Notes: generated by a model from the letters alone, not told the origin. A DNA stretch of 64,000 nt from Azospirillum oryzae (GCF_008364795.1 NZ_VTTM01000002.1:496001-560000); one strand, 5' to 3'. Counted from the first letter of the stretch, positions 9,534 to 17,280 are shown. Numbers and translations: made by a program.

Positions 9534-10178
9534 ATGGAAGCAGCCGAAGTGAAGGACCTGATCGACGAAGCGCATGAGCGGGAGCAGGCCCAGCGCCGTT
9601 CCGCCGGACGGCACCATTCGGAAGACGGGGAAGAGGGCGGGCATGGGGTGAAGACCTCCACCGCCATCTACATCTCGGTCCTGGCCGCGGTGCTCGCCAT
9701 CGTCAGCGTCGCTGGTTCCAACGCGGGCAAGGAGCTGATGGCCAGCGCCATCGAGGCGTCCGACAGCTTCGCCTATTATCAGGCCAAGACCCAGCGCCAG
9801 ATCAGTCTGCGGCTTGCCGCCGACGAGATCGAGCTGCTGTCCGCCGGCATGCCGGCCGATGCGCAGGCCAAGGCGCTGCAGCGTTCCGCCGAATACCGCC
9901 AGTCGGCCGAACGGATGGAGGCGGACGAGGGCAAGAACAGCCGCAAGGACCTGCTGGGCAAGGCGAAGGCGGCGGAATTTCGCCGCGACCATGCCGCGGC
10001 CCAGGACCCCTATTTCGACTTCGCCGAAGGCATGCTGCAGCTCGCCATCGTGCTGGCGTCGGTCTTCGCCATCACCAACAAGGGCTTTATCCTGTGGACC
10101 AGCCGCGCGCTGGCTGTGACCGGGGTGCTGATGGCCGCCGACGGCTTCACCCTGATCCTGCCGCTGCCTTTCCTCTGA
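9534..10178 (+). CDS. DUF4337-like membrane protein
   Basis: 214 residues. The N-terminal 45 residues are charged and His-rich. Then come one transmembrane helix (TAIYISVLAAVLAIVSVAG), a long soluble helical region with predicted coiled-coil character (EASDSFAYYQAKTQRQISLRLAADE) and two C-terminal transmembrane helices (MLQLAIVLASVFAITNKGF and LAVTGVLMAADGFTLIL). This layout fits the DUF4337 family, whose function is unknown. The start at 9534 follows a GCGGG spacer region; the longer frame from 9471 has no better ribosome site. It converges on the LpxR gene with a 4-bp gap. Confidence 0.75.
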   Translation: MEAAEVKDLIDEAHEREQAQRRSAGRHHSEDGEEGGHGVKTSTAIYISVLAAVLAIVSVAGSNAGKELMASAIEASDSFAYYQAKTQRQISLRLAADEIELLSAGMPADAQAKALQRSAEYRQSAERMEADEGKNSRKDLLGKAKAAEFRRDHAAAQDPYFDFAEGMLQLAIVLASVFAITNKGFILWTSRALAVTGVLMAADGFTLILPLPFL

Positions 10179-10182
10179 CCGC

Positions 10183-11226
10183 TCAGAACTGGACCGACAG
10201 ACGCAGGGAGCCGTAGTTGGTCAGCGATTTCTGGCCTCGGAATTCCGGCGTCTGCAGGGTCTGGGCATAGGTCACGCCATAGCGGCCGTAACGCAGGGTC
10301 AGGCCGGCCTGCATGCTGCCGACGAAGGGATGCTTGGCGACCGACCGGCTTTCGCGGAACGTGTTGCCGTCCAGAAAGATGTTGCGCGCCACCGCTCGCC
10401 CTTCGGCGCTGGCATAGACATACCAGGAAAAGCGCCCCGGCCGCTCCCAATAGGGATTGTCCTGATAGGGAATGCTGGAGGTCGGGCGTGTCACCAGTGC
10501 ACCCACCGGCGGCGGCATGTTGCCGCCCAGCCGGACGGTGGCCCCGGCCGCGGCGAAGGTCAGGACATTGCCCAGGCTGCCGGCGACATGGGGGCTGAGG
10601 TCCCACTCCACCGGGCCGAGGCTGTTGGGCTTCTCGTCGCGCCAGACATGCTCATAGCTCAGCACCACGCCCGGCTCGTCATGCAGCTGATAGTTCCAGC
10701 CCTCCGGGTAGGTGGCGCCGTCGACGATCTTGTGGACCGTCTTCTGCGTCTGTTCCGCCAACGAGGCCGGACCGACCATGCCGAGGTCGAGATCGATGCG
10801 GTCCACCGCCGTCGGCGTCTCGTTCAGCACCGACAGCCGGCCATAGAGCCAGCCGGCATAGGGCCGGTCCCGCGGGTCGGGATCGCGGGCGGTCAGGTTG
10901 CCGGGGGTGTAGATGTTCTGGCCGAAGGCGAAGCCATAGCGCCGCACCCCTCCCGGCTCGATCCAGGGCACCAGATTGGCCAGCCAATCGATGCTGCCGT
11001 AGATCGGCCGCGCGCCGGAGAAGTAATAGAACTGGAATCCATTCGTGTAATAGCGATCGGTCCCGCCGCCGAACAGGTCGTTGTCGATCCAGAATCCGAT
11101 GGCCGGGCCGGAGGTCGCCGGTTCATCGCCGGGGGGAGGGGTGGTTTCCTGCGCGGTGGCCGCCGATGCGGTCAGCAGCAGGGTCGCAAATGCTGCGGCC
11201 AAAGCGTGGCCGCTGTTCGTCGCCAT
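10183..11226 (-). CDS. LpxR-family outer-membrane lipid A 3'-O-deacylase
   Basis: 347 residues with an N-terminal signal peptide (LAAAFATLLLTASAATAQ). The mature start carries the LpxR signature of NDLFGGGTDRYYTNGFQFYY, containing the family's conserved asparagine, aspartate and tyrosine residues. Further beta-strand motifs such as RPYAGWLYGRL and the C-terminal SLTNYGSLRLSVQF with a terminal Phe fit an outer-membrane beta-barrel. LpxR removes the 3'-linked acyl chains from lipid A in a calcium-dependent way, modifying the outer leaflet. ATG at 11226 was chosen over 11241 because GGAG lies 9 bases upstream. It stands alone downstream of the nif operon and is probably unrelated to it. Confidence 0.85.
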   Translation of the reverse strand: MATNSGHALAAAFATLLLTASAATAQETTPPPGDEPATSGPAIGFWIDNDLFGGGTDRYYTNGFQFYYFSGARPIYGSIDWLANLVPWIEPGGVRRYGFAFGQNIYTPGNLTARDPDPRDRPYAGWLYGRLSVLNETPTAVDRIDLDLGMVGPASLAEQTQKTVHKIVDGATYPEGWNYQLHDEPGVVLSYEHVWRDEKPNSLGPVEWDLSPHVAGSLGNVLTFAAAGATVRLGGNMPPPVGALVTRPTSSIPYQDNPYWERPGRFSWYVYASAEGRAVARNIFLDGNTFRESRSVAKHPFVGSMQAGLTLRYGRYGVTYAQTLQTPEFRGQKSLTNYGSLRLSVQF

Positions 11227-11289
11227 TCCGGCACGCTCCATCCGTTTCGCACTGTAACGGACGGAGGGGGCGTGTGTTGCGCTGCGGCG

Positions 11290-11322
11290 CGGCTTCTTTG
11301 GGGGTAGGGGCAGCCGAAGCCG
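11290..11322. terminator. Hairpin between SIR2-like gene and lpxR-type gene
   Basis: Seven-bp stem cggcttc (11290-11296) with gaagccg (11316-11322) and a 19-base loop, in the 112-bp gap after the last gene of the nif operon. There is no run of T on either strand, so intrinsic termination is only a possibility. Confidence 0.35.
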
Positions 11323-11338
11323 CCCCCCAACAATCCCC

Positions 11339-12226
11339 TCACATCTTTGCCCGCAGCCTCTCCACCGCCTCGTCCAACGTCATGTCGATCCGCTTGATCC
11401 CGTGCAGCGCCAGGAACCGCGCCTCGTTCTTCGACAGTTCGCCGGGGATCACCGCCCAATGGCTGTCGGAGGAACGCTTGGCGATCTGGCGGGCGAAGGT
11501 GCGCTGGATCTCGTGGTCGAAGCGGCAGCCCAGGAACAGGAAATGGCGGCCGGCGCGGCGGTCCTTCACCACGGCGGGGATCGGGGTCTGGATGTCGATC
11601 TCCGTCAGGATCTCGACATAGTCGCTGTCGGAGATCAGGTAGTTGCCGGCCGGCGTTACCGCGCCCGACGGCTTGTAGAGCACGGTGTCCCAGCCGGATG
11701 CCGCCTCCGCCGTCGCTTCGGCACCGTCGGGGGCGTAATAGCGCACCCATTCGCCGGTGGATTGCGGGTGCGACACCCCCTGAATCTGCCCCCAGGTCCG
11801 GTCGGCCGCCGCACTCAGCAGGCTGTCCAGCACATTGTCGTACCAGACGTCGACCAGCAGCGGCGGAGCCGGGATCGCCGCCAGCAGGCCGTGGACCGGG
11901 GTCGACGGCACGGTCTGGCGGAAGATTTCGTTGAGGATGGTCTCCAGCGTCTTGCGGTGCTTGCGCGTCTCGATGAACTGGGCGACCGCGGTCAGGTTGG
12001 AGCGGATGCGGCCGGGGGCGGCGACCTTGGCGTTCAGGCGTTGCACCAGCTCCGCCGAATTGCGCGGAATCGGGCATTGGTCGGGCGGCAGCAGGGCGAA
12101 GGCGCCGGGGCCGAGATAGGGCACCACCTGCCTCGCCGCCAGCGCCGCGGCGATGTCGGCCAGCGCCGCCGCGGCGTCCGGGACCGTGACGGTGTCGGAA
12201 TCGGTTGCAAGGGTGGTGACGGTCAT
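11339..12226 (-). CDS. SIR2-like domain protein at the end of the nif operon
   Basis: 295 residues resembling SIR2_2-type proteins: an early Rossmann-like segment (RQVVPYLGPGAFALL, where GxG replaces the sirtuin GAG(I/F)S), a helical middle, and a late segment RHFLFLGCRFDHEIQR typical of SIR2-like NADase-fold proteins. It lacks the CxxC zinc pair of true sirtuin deacetylases. Related domains act as NAD hydrolases in anti-phage systems, but here the gene is 23 bp behind the DegT-like gene in a nitrogen-fixation operon and has no defence partners. A role in NAD-linked control of nitrogenase or in an unknown maturation step is inference. The start is internal to a longer frame and was set at the first ATG after the DegT stop. 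Confidence 0.78.
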   Translation of the reverse strand: MTVTTLATDSDTVTVPDAAAALADIAAALAARQVVPYLGPGAFALLPPDQCPIPRNSAELVQRLNAKVAAPGRIRSNLTAVAQFIETRKHRKTLETILNEIFRQTVPSTPVHGLLAAIPAPPLLVDVWYDNVLDSLLSAAADRTWGQIQGVSHPQSTGEWVRYYAPDGAEATAEAASGWDTVLYKPSGAVTPAGNYLISDSDYVEILTEIDIQTPIPAVVKDRRAGRHFLFLGCRFDHEIQRTFARQIAKRSSDSHWAVIPGELSKNEARFLALHGIKRIDMTLDEAVERLRAKM

Positions 12227-12249
12227 GGGTGCCTCTTCCCTTCGGGTCT

Positions 12250-13461
12250 TCACAGATAGATCGCGGCGCCGGCGCCGGTGTTGACGCTGGCGTCCTTCAG
12301 CGTTTCCACGATGAAGGCGACCTGATCGCGGGTGATCTTGCGGTGCAGCGGCAGGGCCAGCACGCGGTCGGCGGTCTTGGTGCAGACCGGGCAGGCCCCG
12401 CGGCCGGCCCGCTGCTCGCCGAGCGCTTCGATGTAGTATTGCTGGGTATGCAGCGGCTGGCCGAAGTCGCTGGCGTCGATGTCGTGGGTGTCCAAATCCT
12501 CGATGATCGACCGGCGGCCCGACGCGGTGAATCGGGTTCCGAGATGGACGCAATAGACCATCGGGTTGACCACCTCCGCCCCCGGCCCGCGATAGGGCGG
12601 CTTGATCCCCTCGAAGCTCGCCATCGCCGCGTCGTAATAGGCGATGACCAGATTGCGGCGGGTCAGGATCTCCGGCAGGCGCTTCAACTGCACCAGGGCG
12701 AGCGCCGCGTTCAGGTCGCTCATCTTCGCCTGCCAGGGCAGGGTGCGGGTGATGACCACCGTGTTGCGGTGCTCCGTCTCGCGCCGGCGCATGTAGCGCA
12801 GCCGGTGGGCAAGGTCGCGGTCGTCGGTGACGATCATGCCGCCCTCGCCGGCCAGCAGGATGCCGGGTTCGGAAAAGTCGAAGACCGCCGCGTCGCCGAA
12901 GGTGCCGACCATCTGCCCCTTGTAGGTCGAACCGATGGCCTCGGTCGAATCCTCCAGCAGGATCAGGCTCCTGGCATCGGCCAGCGCGCGCAGCTCGTCC
13001 CAATGGGCGGGGTGGCCGTTGACGTTGGCGGCCAGGATCGCCCTGGTCTTCGGCGTTATCAGAGCCGCCGCCTTTTCCGGGTTGATGGTGTGCTGCCAAT
13101 AGTCGATGTCGACCAGCACCGGCGTGGCGCCGGACAGCGCCACCGCATGCTGGACCTGATGCCAGCCGAAGGGGCTGCACAGCACCTCGTCCCCCTCGCC
13201 GATGCCATAGCCCTTCAGCATCAGCAGCGTGGCCATGGTGCCGCTGGACACCGCCACCGCATGGTCGCGGCCGACATAGGCGGCGAAGGCATCCTCGAAC
13301 GCCCGCACCATTCGCCCGTCGCTCAAGGCCCCGGAGGACAGCAGGCGGCCGAGCATCTCGACCTCCGCACCGGAGATGTCCGGGTCGGTCAGCGGGATAT
13401 AGTCGTCCACCCCGTCATCGTCGGAGGCTTCGGGGTCCCATGCTGCGGCGGCATCGCTCAT
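12250..13461 (-). CDS. DegT/DnrJ/EryC1-fold protein lacking the PLP lysine
   Basis: 403 residues with the full DegT/DnrJ/EryC1/StrS aminotransferase fold: N-terminal IPLTDPDISGAEVEML, SSGTMATLLML (PLP phosphate binding), EDSTEAIGSTYKG (the conserved acidic residue) and GEGGMIVT. In the family, the Schiff-base lysine lies a few residues before GEGG; here the stretch is FDFSEPGILLAGEGG with no lysine. A CPVC motif occurs near residue 360. The protein may be a non-catalytic scaffold or a PLP enzyme of changed mechanism, as in the His-containing ColD dehydratase. Its start abuts the previous stop (TGAATG). It belongs to the nif accessory operon; no sugar-biosynthesis neighbours are present. Confidence 0.85.
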   Translation of the reverse strand: MSDAAAAWDPEASDDDGVDDYIPLTDPDISGAEVEMLGRLLSSGALSDGRMVRAFEDAFAAYVGRDHAVAVSSGTMATLLMLKGYGIGEGDEVLCSPFGWHQVQHAVALSGATPVLVDIDYWQHTINPEKAAALITPKTRAILAANVNGHPAHWDELRALADARSLILLEDSTEAIGSTYKGQMVGTFGDAAVFDFSEPGILLAGEGGMIVTDDRDLAHRLRYMRRRETEHRNTVVITRTLPWQAKMSDLNAALALVQLKRLPEILTRRNLVIAYYDAAMASFEGIKPPYRGPGAEVVNPMVYCVHLGTRFTASGRRSIIEDLDTHDIDASDFGQPLHTQQYYIEALGEQRAGRGACPVCTKTADRVLALPLHRKITRDQVAFIVETLKDASVNTGAGAAIYL

Positions 13462-13746
13462 TCACTCGTCCTCGTCCCGTTGGGCGATCACGACGCCGGT
13501 GGCAAACTCCGGCTTGTCGGTGATGAGCCAGCAGTGGTTGTTGCCGTCCACCAGATGCAGGTCGAATCCCGCCTCTTCCCGAAAGGGATCCTCGGCCATC
13601 ACCGCGGCCATGGCGCCGGTGACCGTCTTCAGGTCCGGGTTGGCCTCGCGCACGCCGCGGACCACGGCGTCGAGCTTGCCGCCCCCGGCGAACAGCCGGC
13701 CGGCCAGCGTTGCGATGCTGTCGATGCGCTCGGGAGACAGGGCCAT
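13462..13746 (-). CDS. Short nif-associated conserved protein (DUF6129-like)
   Basis: 94 residues, soluble, with a helical N-terminus (SPERIDSIATLAGRLFAGG) and a C-terminal beta-rich part containing HLVDGNNHCWLITD. Small proteins with this NHCW-type motif recur in nif clusters and are named only as nitrogen-fixation proteins or DUF6129; I recognise the pattern but cannot confirm the family. Start 13746 has GGAG eight bases upstream. It lies 5 bp after nifT and directly abuts the DegT-like gene, so it is co-transcribed. Function unknown. Confidence 0.75.
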   Translation of the reverse strand: MALSPERIDSIATLAGRLFAGGGKLDAVVRGVREANPDLKTVTGAMAAVMAEDPFREEAGFDLHLVDGNNHCWLITDKPEFATGVVIAQRDEDE

Positions 13747-13751
13747 CGGCG

Positions 13752-13961
13752 TCACTCCGTTCCGCGTTTCTTGGCTTCGACGGTGATCGGCAGGCGGGTG
13801 TCGTCCGGCATCTCCGGCAGGTCGAGCGTCCAGCCGTTGGCGACCTTGATCCAGCCGCCCCACAGGCCCGGCTTTTCCATCTCGACGATGGGTTCCTCCA
13901 GGTCCTTCTTGGCGACGTAGATCGTGTATTGCTCGGATGCCTTGCGGATCATCACCTTCAT
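13752..13961 (-). CDS. nifT: Nitrogen fixation protein NifT/FixU
   Basis: 69 residues matching NifT/FixU: MKVMIR start, YVAKKDLEEPIVEMEK, GLWGGWIKVANGWTLDLP and a basic tail. NifT is a small protein found in most nif clusters, often beside nifK or nifZ; deletion usually gives little phenotype and the role is unknown. ATG at 13961 is preferred to the GTG at 13970 because GGAG lies 8 bases before it. It sits between nifS and the DUF6129-like gene. Confidence 0.9.
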   Translation of the reverse strand: MKVMIRKASEQYTIYVAKKDLEEPIVEMEKPGLWGGWIKVANGWTLDLPEMPDDTRLPITVEAKKRGTE

Positions 13962-14000
13962 CGCGGACACTCCATCCTTTTGTTCTGATTGTCTTTTGTC

Positions 14001-15152
14001 TCAGGCGGCGATCAGCCGGGCGTGCAGCGCCGGCAGTTCCGACAGGACGGCGTCCACCTCCGCCGCAGTGGTGTAGCGGCTGAGCGAAAAGCGCAGGCTG
14101 GCGGCGGCCTGGGCGCCGTTCAGCCCCATTGCGGTCAGCACATGGCTCGGCTCGTTGCCGCCGGAGGAGCAGGCGGCGCCCATCGACACCGCGATGCCGG
14201 CGCGGTCGAGCCGCATCAGCAGTTCCTCCGCATCCACGGGATGGCCGCGGCCGTCGGCGAAGCGGATGTTGCTGGTGTTGGGCAGCCGGGCGGCGCCGGC
14301 CCCGTTCACGACGGCACCGGGCCAGCGCGCGAGGATGCCCTGTTCCAACCGGTCGCGCAGGAAGGCGATCAGGTCCGCTTCATCCAACCAAAGCGACGCC
14401 AGCGAGGCGGCGGCGCCGAAGCCGACGATGCCCGGCACGTTCTCCGTCCCGCCGCGGCGGCGGCGTTCCTGATGGCCGTGGATCAGCGCATGGAAGGGCG
14501 CGCCCTTGCGGACATAGAGAGCGCCGACGCCCTTCGGTCCGTGCATCTTGTGGGCGGACAGCGTCAGGTAATCGGCGATGCCGCAATCGACCGGCACCCG
14601 GCCGGCCGCCTGCACCGCGTCGCTGTGGAACAGCGCGCCATGGGCGTGGGCGATGGCCGACGCCCCCTCCACCGGCATCAGCACGCCGGTCTCGTTGTTG
14701 GCCCACATCATGGAGACCAGCGCCGTCGCCTCCGTCACCACGGCGGCGAGATCGACCAGCGAGGGAAGGCCATCGCGGTTCACCGGCAGGATGGTGACGC
14801 GCCAGCCGCGCTGGCGCAGATCGTCGAACAGGGCCAGCGTCGCCGGATGCTCCACCGCGGTGGTGACGATGTGGTCGCGGCGGTGGTCGGTCTCCTCGAT
14901 GACGCGGAGCGCGCCCAGGATGGCGGCATGCGTCGCCTCGGTGGCGCTGCCGGTCATCACCAGATCGGCCGGCTTCGCGCCGATCAGTGCCGCGACCTGC
15001 GCCTTGGCCTCGCTGACCGCGCGGCGGGCGGCCATGCCGGCGGAGTGGGGACTGGACGGGTTGGCGAATTCGCCGAACAGGTGCGGCATCATGGCGTCGC
15101 GCACTTCCGCAGCCAGGGCGGTGGTGGCGTTGTTGTCGAGGTAGATCGTCAT
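14001..15152 (-). CDS. nifS: Cysteine desulfurase NifS
   Basis: 383 residues, a class V PLP enzyme that takes sulfur from L-cysteine for Fe-S cluster assembly of nitrogenase. Visible are the N-terminal IYLDNNATTALA, the PLP-binding histidine region TTAVEHPATL, the Schiff-base lysine in LTLSAHKMHGPKGVGALYV and the catalytic cysteine loop SMGAACSSGGNEPSHVL. The start is placed at the ATG before TIYLDN (15152). Upstream in-frame ATG/GTG codons lie inside a short tandem repeat (15150-15189) that joins the previous gene, so the exact N-terminus could vary by up to six residues. The scaffold partner NifU is not in the window. Confidence 0.95.
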   Translation of the reverse strand: MTIYLDNNATTALAAEVRDAMMPHLFGEFANPSSPHSAGMAARRAVSEAKAQVAALIGAKPADLVMTGSATEATHAAILGALRVIEETDHRRDHIVTTAVEHPATLALFDDLRQRGWRVTILPVNRDGLPSLVDLAAVVTEATALVSMMWANNETGVLMPVEGASAIAHAHGALFHSDAVQAAGRVPVDCGIADYLTLSAHKMHGPKGVGALYVRKGAPFHALIHGHQERRRRGGTENVPGIVGFGAAASLASLWLDEADLIAFLRDRLEQGILARWPGAVVNGAGAARLPNTSNIRFADGRGHPVDAEELLMRLDRAGIAVSMGAACSSGGNEPSHVLTAMGLNGAQAAASLRFSLSRYTTAAEVDAVLSELPALHARLIAA

Positions 15153-15189
15153 CACATCACCCCCCATCACATCACTCCCATCACATCAC
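15150..15189. repeat. Triplicated 11-mer at the nifZ2-nifS junction
   Basis: The 11-mer catcacatcac occurs three times, starting at 15150, 15165 and 15179 (periods 15 and 14). Read on the minus strand it contains several overlapping stop and start codons (TGATGTGATG), covering the last codons of the second NifZ gene and the start of nifS. Confidence 0.85.
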
Positions 15190-15486
15190 TCCGGGCACGC
15201 CGCGCCGCGACCCGTCGGCCGGGACGATCTCCTCCTCCAGGCAGCCGACGACGGTGCCGCCGGGGAACTCCACCAGATAGACCGGCAGGCTGCCTTCCTC
15301 GGTGCGGCCGACGCGGACGATCACGCCCGGCGTGCCCTTCGGCGCCAGCAGCGCACCGTCCGGCACCTGCGGATGGCTGCCGTCGTTGAACAGGTCCTCC
15401 TGCACCGTGACCCGCAGGCCCCAGTCGTACAGCGGTTCGCGCGGCGGGATGAAACCGGGCTTGGCGGCGGCTTCGACGTCGGACAT
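15181..15486 (-). CDS. Second NifZ-domain protein
   Basis: 101 residues with the SH3-like NifZ fold: DWGLRVTVQEDLFNDGSHP, GTPGVIVRVGRTEEGSLPVYLVEF and VVGCLEEEIVP. NifZ helps form the second P-cluster of the MoFe protein. This copy follows nifZ by 43 bp, is shorter and only distantly alike, so it may have a divided or specialised task. Its stop codon is embedded in the tandem repeat before nifS, and only 28 bp separate it from the nifS start. Confidence 0.85.
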   Translation of the reverse strand: MSDVEAAAKPGFIPPREPLYDWGLRVTVQEDLFNDGSHPQVPDGALLAPKGTPGVIVRVGRTEEGSLPVYLVEFPGGTVVGCLEEEIVPADGSRRGVPGVM

Positions 15487-15529
15487 CGCGAGGCTCCTTA
15501 TCAGGTGGGGACCGGGGTCTTGGACCGGG

Positions 15530-15859
15530 TTATTGGGGGTCGTTGCAATGGGCGTCGATCACTTCCAGCTCGCGCGCACGCATGCCGACGACGACTCGTT
15601 TTTCATAAAAATCAACGGCATAGATGTAATACATCTGCAGATAGGTCCCGATGGAGATGACGTAGCCGACATCGCCCTCGCGGATCAGGAAGTCGCCGAC
15701 CGGACGGCCGGGATAGGTGCCGTCATTGCGCACGTCGCGCAGGGCCTTGACCTTGAAGCCCTGTTCCAGCACCGGCGGGCCGACCAATTCGTTGGCGTCG
15801 TCGGCATTGCGGGCGCGTTCGCGGCGGTATGGGGCGGTGGCGGTATCGGCTTCGGTCAT
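15530..15859 (-). CDS. nifZ: Nitrogen fixation protein NifZ
   Basis: 109 residues. The NifZ domain is clear in FKVKALRDVRNDGTYPG, DFLIREGDVGYVISIGTY and YAVDFYEKRVVVGMRARELE. NifZ acts as a maturation factor in assembly of the P-clusters of NifDK. The first 25 residues are a charged, poorly conserved extension. It is 30 bp downstream of the LRV gene and 43 bp upstream of a second NifZ-domain gene in the NifA-driven operon. Confidence 0.92.
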   Translation of the reverse strand: MTEADTATAPYRRERARNADDANELVGPPVLEQGFKVKALRDVRNDGTYPGRPVGDFLIREGDVGYVISIGTYLQMYYIYAVDFYEKRVVVGMRARELEVIDAHCNDPQ

Positions 15860-15889
15860 GGCGCTGGCGCTCCGTCGGTCGAGGGGCCG

Positions 15890-16714
15890 CTACAGCGGCG
15901 GAAGGTCGTTGGCGATGGTGAGCCCGGCGGCGAGGCCGGCGGCGCGCTGGCGGGCGATGGCACGCACCTCCTCCTCCGGGTCGTCGAGCAGGGGGCCGAG
16001 CTGTCCGGCGTCGATCCGCCCGGCCACGGCAAGGCGGACCATCCAGTCGGCGTCAGGCAGCAGCACATGCAGCTTCGACGCCGGCAGCCGCTGGGCCACC
16101 ACCAGCCGCACCCGGGGGCTGTCGTCCCAGGCGAGGCTGGGCAGCCAGTCCATGGAAAGGCGGCGGGCGACCTCCACCCGCACCTCCGGATCCTCGTCAT
16201 GCATCATCGCCGGCAGCATGCCGTCGGGGATCCGCCGCACCACGCGCAGCCGCACCGAACAGTCGGGGTCGCGCATCAGCGGCGCGAGGTCGGCATCCTC
16301 CAGCCGGCTGGCGACGGCGATACGCACCTCGCGGTCGGGGTCGTCGCGCAGTTTCAGCAGCAGCCGGCGCGGCAGCCGGCGGGCCAGGACGGAGCGCACC
16401 GTCTCGTCCGGATCGTTCATCAGGCGGGGAAGCTGGAAGATCGGGGCGAAACGCGCCGCGTTCGCCCGCACTTCGAAGTAGGAATGGTCGAGATGGCCGG
16501 CGGCGAGGTCCGGGTTCCATTCGAAGAAGCGCTGGATGCGCTTGGCGTAGCGGTCCTGCACGCAGGCCTTCAGCGGCAGGCAATGGCCGGTCAGCTTGCC
16601 GCCTGCGGGGAGCGCGGTGGTCTCGGGGTCGAGGCGGCGGTCGCGGTGGGTGCAGGCGGTGCAGTCCACCGGTTCGCCGCGCCAATCCAGGGATTCGAGG
16701 ATGTCGTCGCTCAT
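15890..16714 (-). CDS. Fe-S leucine-rich-variant (LRV) repeat protein
   Basis: 274 residues. The N-terminal ~60 residues carry cysteines in a CTACTHRD and GHCLPLKAC arrangement, which fits the 4Fe-4S-binding region of the LRV protein described from the Azotobacter vinelandii nif region. The rest is a run of about eight 24-residue repeats of the type DPDxxVRxxVARRLP (for example at DPDETVRSVLARRLP, DPDREVRIAVASRLE, DPDCSVRLRVVRRIP), forming a right-handed superhelix of alternating helices. Such repeats bind partners. Its start overlaps the TPR gene stop (ATGA), so the two are likely made together. The partner in nitrogenase maturation is not known. Confidence 0.88.
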   Translation of the reverse strand: MSDDILESLDWRGEPVDCTACTHRDRRLDPETTALPAGGKLTGHCLPLKACVQDRYAKRIQRFFEWNPDLAAGHLDHSYFEVRANAARFAPIFQLPRLMNDPDETVRSVLARRLPRRLLLKLRDDPDREVRIAVASRLEDADLAPLMRDPDCSVRLRVVRRIPDGMLPAMMHDEDPEVRVEVARRLSMDWLPSLAWDDSPRVRLVVAQRLPASKLHVLLPDADWMVRLAVAGRIDAGQLGPLLDDPEEEVRAIARQRAAGLAAGLTIANDLPPL

Positions 16715-17226
16715 GCGCCGGCCTCCTCAAGTTCATGCCGGTCGGCAACCGCGATCAGGCGGGCGGCGCCGAAGCGGTCGTCGGGGTCGAGGTCGCAGAC
16801 TTTGGTCAGCGCCTCCCGTCCGGCGTCGAGCCGGCCGGTGCGCAGCAGCAGGTAACCGATGGCGACCAGGGCGAACAGGAACAGGCGGGGCGCCGGCTCC
16901 AGCCCGCGGAAATCGGCGGTGGCCGGGGTGACGGCGCGCCAGTCGGTGTGGTTGACGCCGAGCGCGGCCATGGCGTGGCCGATCATGCGCTCGCCATAGA
17001 CCAATGCCTGATCGAGATTGGCCTTGTAGAAGTGGAACTTGTAATGGCCGAGATCGACGAGGCGGTGGCCGGGAGCGACCTCCGCCGCGCGGGCGAGATG
17101 GGCGAGCGCCGCCCCGCTGTCGGCATAGCTGGCGGCGGCCAGATGCAGGCAGCGTTCCGCCTCGGGCGGGAGATCCCCACCATAGTAGCGGCGGGCGAGC
17201 CAGTCCTCATCCACCTCGTCCAGCAT
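16711..17226 (-). CDS. TPR-like nif-associated protein
   Basis: 171 residues, all-helical. Helical pairs with TPR character are seen at ADSGAALAHLARAAEVAPGH, YKANLDQALVYGERMI and LLLRTGRLDAGREALTKVCDLDPDD; a hydrophobic helix LFLFALVAIGYLLLR could be buried or membrane-near. No catalytic motif. Homologues near nifB and fdxN are usually annotated only as hypothetical or tetratricopeptide proteins. The 4-bp overlap with the LRV gene suggests two repeat proteins acting as one unit, possibly holding nitrogenase maturation partners together (inference). Confidence 0.75.
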   Translation of the reverse strand: MLDEVDEDWLARRYYGGDLPPEAERCLHLAAASYADSGAALAHLARAAEVAPGHRLVDLGHYKFHFYKANLDQALVYGERMIGHAMAALGVNHTDWRAVTPATADFRGLEPAPRLFLFALVAIGYLLLRTGRLDAGREALTKVCDLDPDDRFGAARLIAVADRHELEEAGA

Positions 17227-17248
17227 GGCGCGGTGCTCCTGGGGTTCT

Positions 17249-17271
17249 CCCTCTCCCCTCGGGGGAGAGGG
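17249..17271. repeat. GC-rich hairpin between fdxN and the TPR gene
   Basis: Perfect 10-bp inverted repeat ccctctcccc (17249-17258) and ggggagaggg (17262-17271) with a 3-base loop, 9 bp below the fdxN stop. It has no T run. The same CCCTCTCCC/GGGAGAGGG arms recur at 58671-58693, so it is probably a dispersed intergenic palindrome that may also stabilise the nifB-fdxN part of the transcript. Confidence 0.7.
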
Positions 17272-17280
17272 GACTTCACA

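Noticed and set aside
11339-12226. SIR2-like gene as an anti-phage system
   Set aside because: There is no accompanying HerA, TIR, Argonaute or other effector gene, and it sits in a tightly spaced nif operon.
12229-13920. 563-codon plus-strand frame across three nif accessory genes
   Set aside because: Runs antisense through DegT, DUF6129-like and NifT genes, whose motifs and spacing are convincing.
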